Below, piece after piece: positions 62,817 to 64,000 of a stretch of DNA of 64,000 bases. The position numbers and the translations under genes are program-made. How positions within the stretch are numbered: the stretch's first letter is position 1; every line of letters begins with the position of its first letter. The notes beneath the pieces were generated by a model, which searched no databases, was not told the origin of the DNA, and saw only the letters and a list, made by a program, of their open reading frames with translations. Origin of the DNA: Bacteroidota bacterium (GTDB taxonomy: Bacteria > Bacteroidota > Bacteroidia > Bacteroidales > F082); contig WOUZ01000003.1 in assembly GCA_009773165.1 (NCBI GenBank), positions 1-64,000 of the forward strand. Direction: 5' to 3'.

Positions 62817-63710
62817 TTATTTTTTTTCAGCAATTCGTAAGCGGGCACTGCGTGATCGGTTGTTTTCATTTGTTTCCTGCTCTGAGGGAACAATGGCCTT
62901 GCGACTGATAAGTGTGAATGGACTCAGGTTATTTCCGAAAAAATCCTTTTCGGCCTCACCGGATAGTTTACCCGATCTCATAAAGTTCTTAACCATTCGG
63001 TCTTCTAATGAATGGTAGGAGATCACAACTAATCTCCCTCCGGGTTTTAAAACAGCAATACTTTGAAGCAGGAGTGATTCAAGTGCCTGCATTTCCTGAT
63101 TTACTTCAATGCGAAGAGCCTGAAAGAGTTGCGCTAAAACTTTGTTTTCTTTGCCAAACGGAAGGTGCTTTCTGATAGCTTCTTTAAGGTCGGTCGTTAT
63201 TTGAATGGGTTTTGCAGTGCGTGCTTCAACAATCGACAACGCTATGCGGTAGGCATTGTTAAGTTCACCGTAATTGGTAAATAATTTCGCCAAATCTTCA
63301 GGAGAATATGAATTTATAATATCTGATGCTTTAACCGGGTTATTCTGATCCATACGCATATCCAAATCGCCATCGAAGCGTATGGAGAATCCTTTTGTTG
63401 CAACATCAAATTGGTGGGAAGAGACGCCCAAATCAGCCAAAATCCCGTCTACTTCTTTTTGATTGTGGAGTAAAAGGAAATTTTTTAAGTATTTAAAGTT
63501 TTGAGGGATGAAGGTAAACCGTTCGTCTTCAATAACATTGCTTGCTGCATCCTGATCCTGATCAAATCCAAAAAGGTGACCGTTTTCAAGTTGAGAAAGG
63601 ATGTGTTTGCTATGCCCGCCTCCGCCAAAAGTTACGTCCACATACGTCCCGTTGGGGCGTAGGTTCAAACCTTCGACACTTTCGTGCAAAAGAACCGGAT
63701 TGTGGTACAT
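62817..63710 (-). CDS. rsmH: 16S rRNA (cytosine(1402)-N(4))-methyltransferase
   Basis: Methylates N4 of C1402 in the 16S rRNA P-site; 297 residues. 'YHNPVLLHESVEGLNLRPNGTYVDVTFGGGGHSKHIL' contains the AdoMet site (about residues 1-40), 'GILADLGVSSHQFD' is the DxGxSSxQ motif and 'GGRLVVISYHSLEDRMVKNFM' the catalytic region. The C-terminal 'RSRSARLRIAEK' is typical. It is second in the dcw order after mraZ, with an 11-base gap. Confidence 0.97.
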   Translation of the reverse strand: MYHNPVLLHESVEGLNLRPNGTYVDVTFGGGGHSKHILSQLENGHLFGFDQDQDAASNVIEDERFTFIPQNFKYLKNFLLLHNQKEVDGILADLGVSSHQFDVATKGFSIRFDGDLDMRMDQNNPVKASDIINSYSPEDLAKLFTNYGELNNAYRIALSIVEARTAKPIQITTDLKEAIRKHLPFGKENKVLAQLFQALRIEVNQEMQALESLLLQSIAVLKPGGRLVVISYHSLEDRMVKNFMRSGKLSGEAEKDFFGNNLSPFTLISRKAIVPSEQETNENNRSRSARLRIAEKK

Positions 63711-63721
63711 GAACTAAATTT

Positions 63722-64000
63722 TTACAGATTAAATCCACCTAACTTTTCTTCAAGCAATTTTTCCAGACTTTCCTGATCGAGCTGAGTCAGCTGTGCTCTG
63801 TAAAGATCTTTATCCCAGATTTCCATATAGCCTGGTAATGAATTGATTACCACATCTTTATTCAGGCCTATTTCATCTATCAACTGTTTTGGAACCTGTA
63901 AGCGCTTGCTACCGTCCAGTTTTACCATACGTGCTCCTGCGTTGTATTTACGCATTAAATCAACATTGGTTTTCACAAACTGACTTAGTCCTTTCAGCTT
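63722..64000 (-). CDS. mraZ: MraZ transcriptional regulator, C-terminal part
   Basis: The C-terminal ~92 residues of MraZ, the AbrB-like regulator that opens the dcw cluster; the 5' part lies beyond the right edge. The frame stays open to base 64000, so an in-frame GTG at 63976 is not a true start. 'MRKYNAGARMVKLDGSKRLQVPKQL' and 'GYMEIWDKDLY' correspond to the second swapped-hairpin DxxxR-type repeat of MraZ. Full proteins are about 145-155 residues. Confidence 0.9.
   Translation of the reverse strand, partial: KLKGLSQFVKTNVDLMRKYNAGARMVKLDGSKRLQVPKQLIDEIGLNKDVVINSLPGYMEIWDKDLYRAQLTQLDQESLEKLLEEKLGGFNL

Noticed and set aside
63722-63976. An 84-residue short MraZ starting at GTG 63976
   Set aside because: The frame continues without a stop to the window edge and upstream residues fit MraZ, so the gene is simply cut by the window.
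48811-64000. Absence of murF and ddl as a sign of a broken dcw cluster
   Set aside because: All genes present are intact and tightly coupled, and this order without murF is, to my knowledge, usual for Bacteroidota, where murF lies elsewhere.
1-64000. CRISPR arrays, prophage, complete insertion sequences, replication origin features
   Set aside because: Looked for spaced repeats, phage structural genes, transposases with inverted repeats and DnaA-box clusters; none was seen.

Overview
The window looks like a chromosomal segment of a Bacteroidota bacterium, probably Bacteroidales or a near relative. Many genes are preceded by the phylum's -7 promoter box (TAnnTTTG). One exported peptidase ends in a type IX secretion (T9SS) sorting domain. 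A GldA-type ATPase, a putative LptD, an OstA-like protein, a DUF5686 protein and the Bacteroidota order of the dcw cluster are also present. MurE carries the DNPR motif for meso-diaminopimelate, so a DAP-type Gram-negative wall is expected. I saw no tRNA or rRNA gene, CRISPR array, prophage or complete insertion sequence.

Layout. 1-9.2 kb: an exported M1 peptidase, a TolC/membrane-fusion exporter pair followed by tsaB, a lysine-rich unknown protein, and a udk / beta-propeller lipoprotein / DUF1289 group. 9.3-14 kb: a minus-strand operon for methylmalonyl-CoA epimerase and a sodium-pumping methylmalonyl-CoA decarboxylase (alpha, gamma-like, biotin carrier, beta). Its promoter overlaps a perfect 20-bp Crp/Fnr-type palindrome. 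14-19 kb: an FG-GAP/VCBS repeat protein, then gatE-gatD, a complete archaeal-type glutamyl-tRNA(Gln) amidotransferase, which is the most unexpected content here. 19.4-26.7 kb: envelope genes (OstA-like, MlaD-like, a SPOR amidase, LptD-like) and ridA. 27-33.7 kb: an RND efflux operon, tolC-tetR-MFP-permease. 33.7-39.5 kb: a polysaccharide deacetylase, gpmA, a metallophosphatase, queA, an alginate-export-type porin and pssA. 39.5-45.2 kb: a minus-strand group kdsD / AhpD-like / DUF5686 / lptB, plus gldA. 45.5-48.3 kb: rplM-rpsI and rpsB-tsf. 48.3-64 kb: the dcw cluster on the minus strand (mraZ, rsmH, ftsL-like, ftsI, murE, mraY, murD, ftsW, murG, murC, ftsQ, ftsA, ftsZ), followed by yqeY. mraZ is cut by the right edge.

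How the genes fit together. Envelope construction dominates. Peptidoglycan precursors are made and polymerised by the dcw genes. Kdo synthesis (kdsD) and LPS export (OstA-like, LptD-like, lptB) build the outer leaflet, pssA makes phospholipid, and an MCE protein suggests lipid trafficking. The decarboxylase operon would couple propionate-type metabolism to a sodium gradient. gatDE suggests that Gln-tRNA(Gln) may be made, wholly or partly, by an archaeal-type transamidation route.

Limits. All calls come from reading sequence and protein motifs by eye; no database search or structure prediction was run. Promoter calls rest mainly on the -7 box, which will also occur by chance in AT-rich DNA.
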